From positions 1 through 13,360 of the forward strand of contig JAFWUX010000117.1 in the NCBI GenBank assembly GCA_017523995.1: 13,360 nucleotides of DNA, written 5' to 3'. The position numbers were made by a program, and so were the translations under genes. The notes under the pieces were generated by a model. That model saw only the letters and a list, made by a program, of their open reading frames with translations. It ran no database searches and had not been told where the DNA came from. This DNA comes from Oscillospiraceae bacterium (GTDB lineage: Bacteria > Bacillota_A > Clostridia > Oscillospirales > Ruminococcaceae). This document shows, one piece after another, positions 13,198 to 13,360 of this stretch; positions within the stretch are counted from its first letter, which is position 1, and each line of letters opens with the position of its first letter.

Positions 13198-13360
13198 TCA
13201 CCGCCGTTTCATGATAATCTTATTGATGTACCAATTAAATCTTGAAGAATAGATGCGCAGGATTTTTGTCATGAGACAAGGCAGAAAGCCGCAGCCTTGC
13301 TGACGCAAGGCAAGGATTTCTAACGCAGTATCATGGCAAAAAGACAAGCAGATATCTTCA
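13198..13360 (-). CDS. Open frame running in from the window edge, doubtful
   Basis: From the right edge a minus-strand frame stays open for 53 codons to a TGA at 13200-13198, four bases before comM, where the stop overlaps the comM ribosome binding region. The end reads MTKILRIYSSRFNWYINKIIMKRR. Codon use (TTG, TCT, TTA, AGA) is unlike the neighbouring genes, and the stretch contains a perfect hairpin CCTTGC-gtca-GCAAGG (13306-13321) and TTGTC-tcat-GACAA. So this may be the comM leader or a repeat instead of the 3' end of a gene. Confidence 0.25.
   Translation of the reverse strand, partial: EDICLSFCHDTALEILALRQQGCGFLPCLMTKILRIYSSRFNWYINKIIMKRR

Overview
The window reads as chromosomal DNA of a GC-moderate Gram-positive of the class Clostridia. 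A Ruminococcaceae/Oscillospiraceae relative is my best guess, but this is inferred from gene content and not proven. The pointers are the LL-diaminopimelate aminotransferase route to meso-DAP, a short glutamate 5-kinase without a PUA domain, a BspA-like leucine-rich-repeat protein, strong AAGGAG-type ribosome binding sites and several TTG/GTG starts. All recognisable genes lie on the minus strand, so transcription runs from right to left.

Read in the direction of transcription: a short open frame runs in from the right edge (13360-13198). Next come comM (13193-11661) and an overlapping lipoprotein gene (11664-11128), then a rodA/ftsW-type SEDS glycosyltransferase (10982-9819). A two-gene unit follows: a 3-TM small membrane protein (9583-9275) and a hydroxypyruvate-reductase-like dehydrogenase (9271-8300). 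After a lone 127-residue hypothetical gene (8205-7822) comes a four-gene operon: proB (7470-6658), a 62-residue membrane peptide, a 730-residue LRR protein (6454-4262) and proA (4238-2985). The window ends with a NUDIX hydrolase (2705-2238) and dapL (1627-419). The main roles are amino-acid and cell-wall precursor synthesis (proline, meso-DAP), envelope growth (SEDS protein, lipoprotein, LRR protein) and DNA processing (ComM).

The most unusual content is intergenic. Two families of structured repeats fill almost all the non-coding DNA. Family 1 (three copies at 1-193, 1646-1850 and 2015-2150) has a long purine/pyrimidine hairpin, a CGGAC tail and, in two copies, a terminal palindrome GTCGGCAnTGCCGAC. 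Family 2 (seven copies) has two hairpins between GGGATTCC and ATCCATCGGAGATACC ends. In both families the stems keep pairing although their sequences differ, which suggests selection on, or production through, a folded nucleic acid. Family 2 copies bracket whole transcription units in inverted orientation, so the leader and trailer of the proBA operon are complementary over 19 bases.

A second oddity is inside the proBA operon. The 62-residue membrane peptide and the LRR protein lie in the same frame, separated only by a UGA stop that sits at the base of a small perfect hairpin. No tRNA, rRNA, CRISPR array, intact insertion sequence or phage gene was seen.
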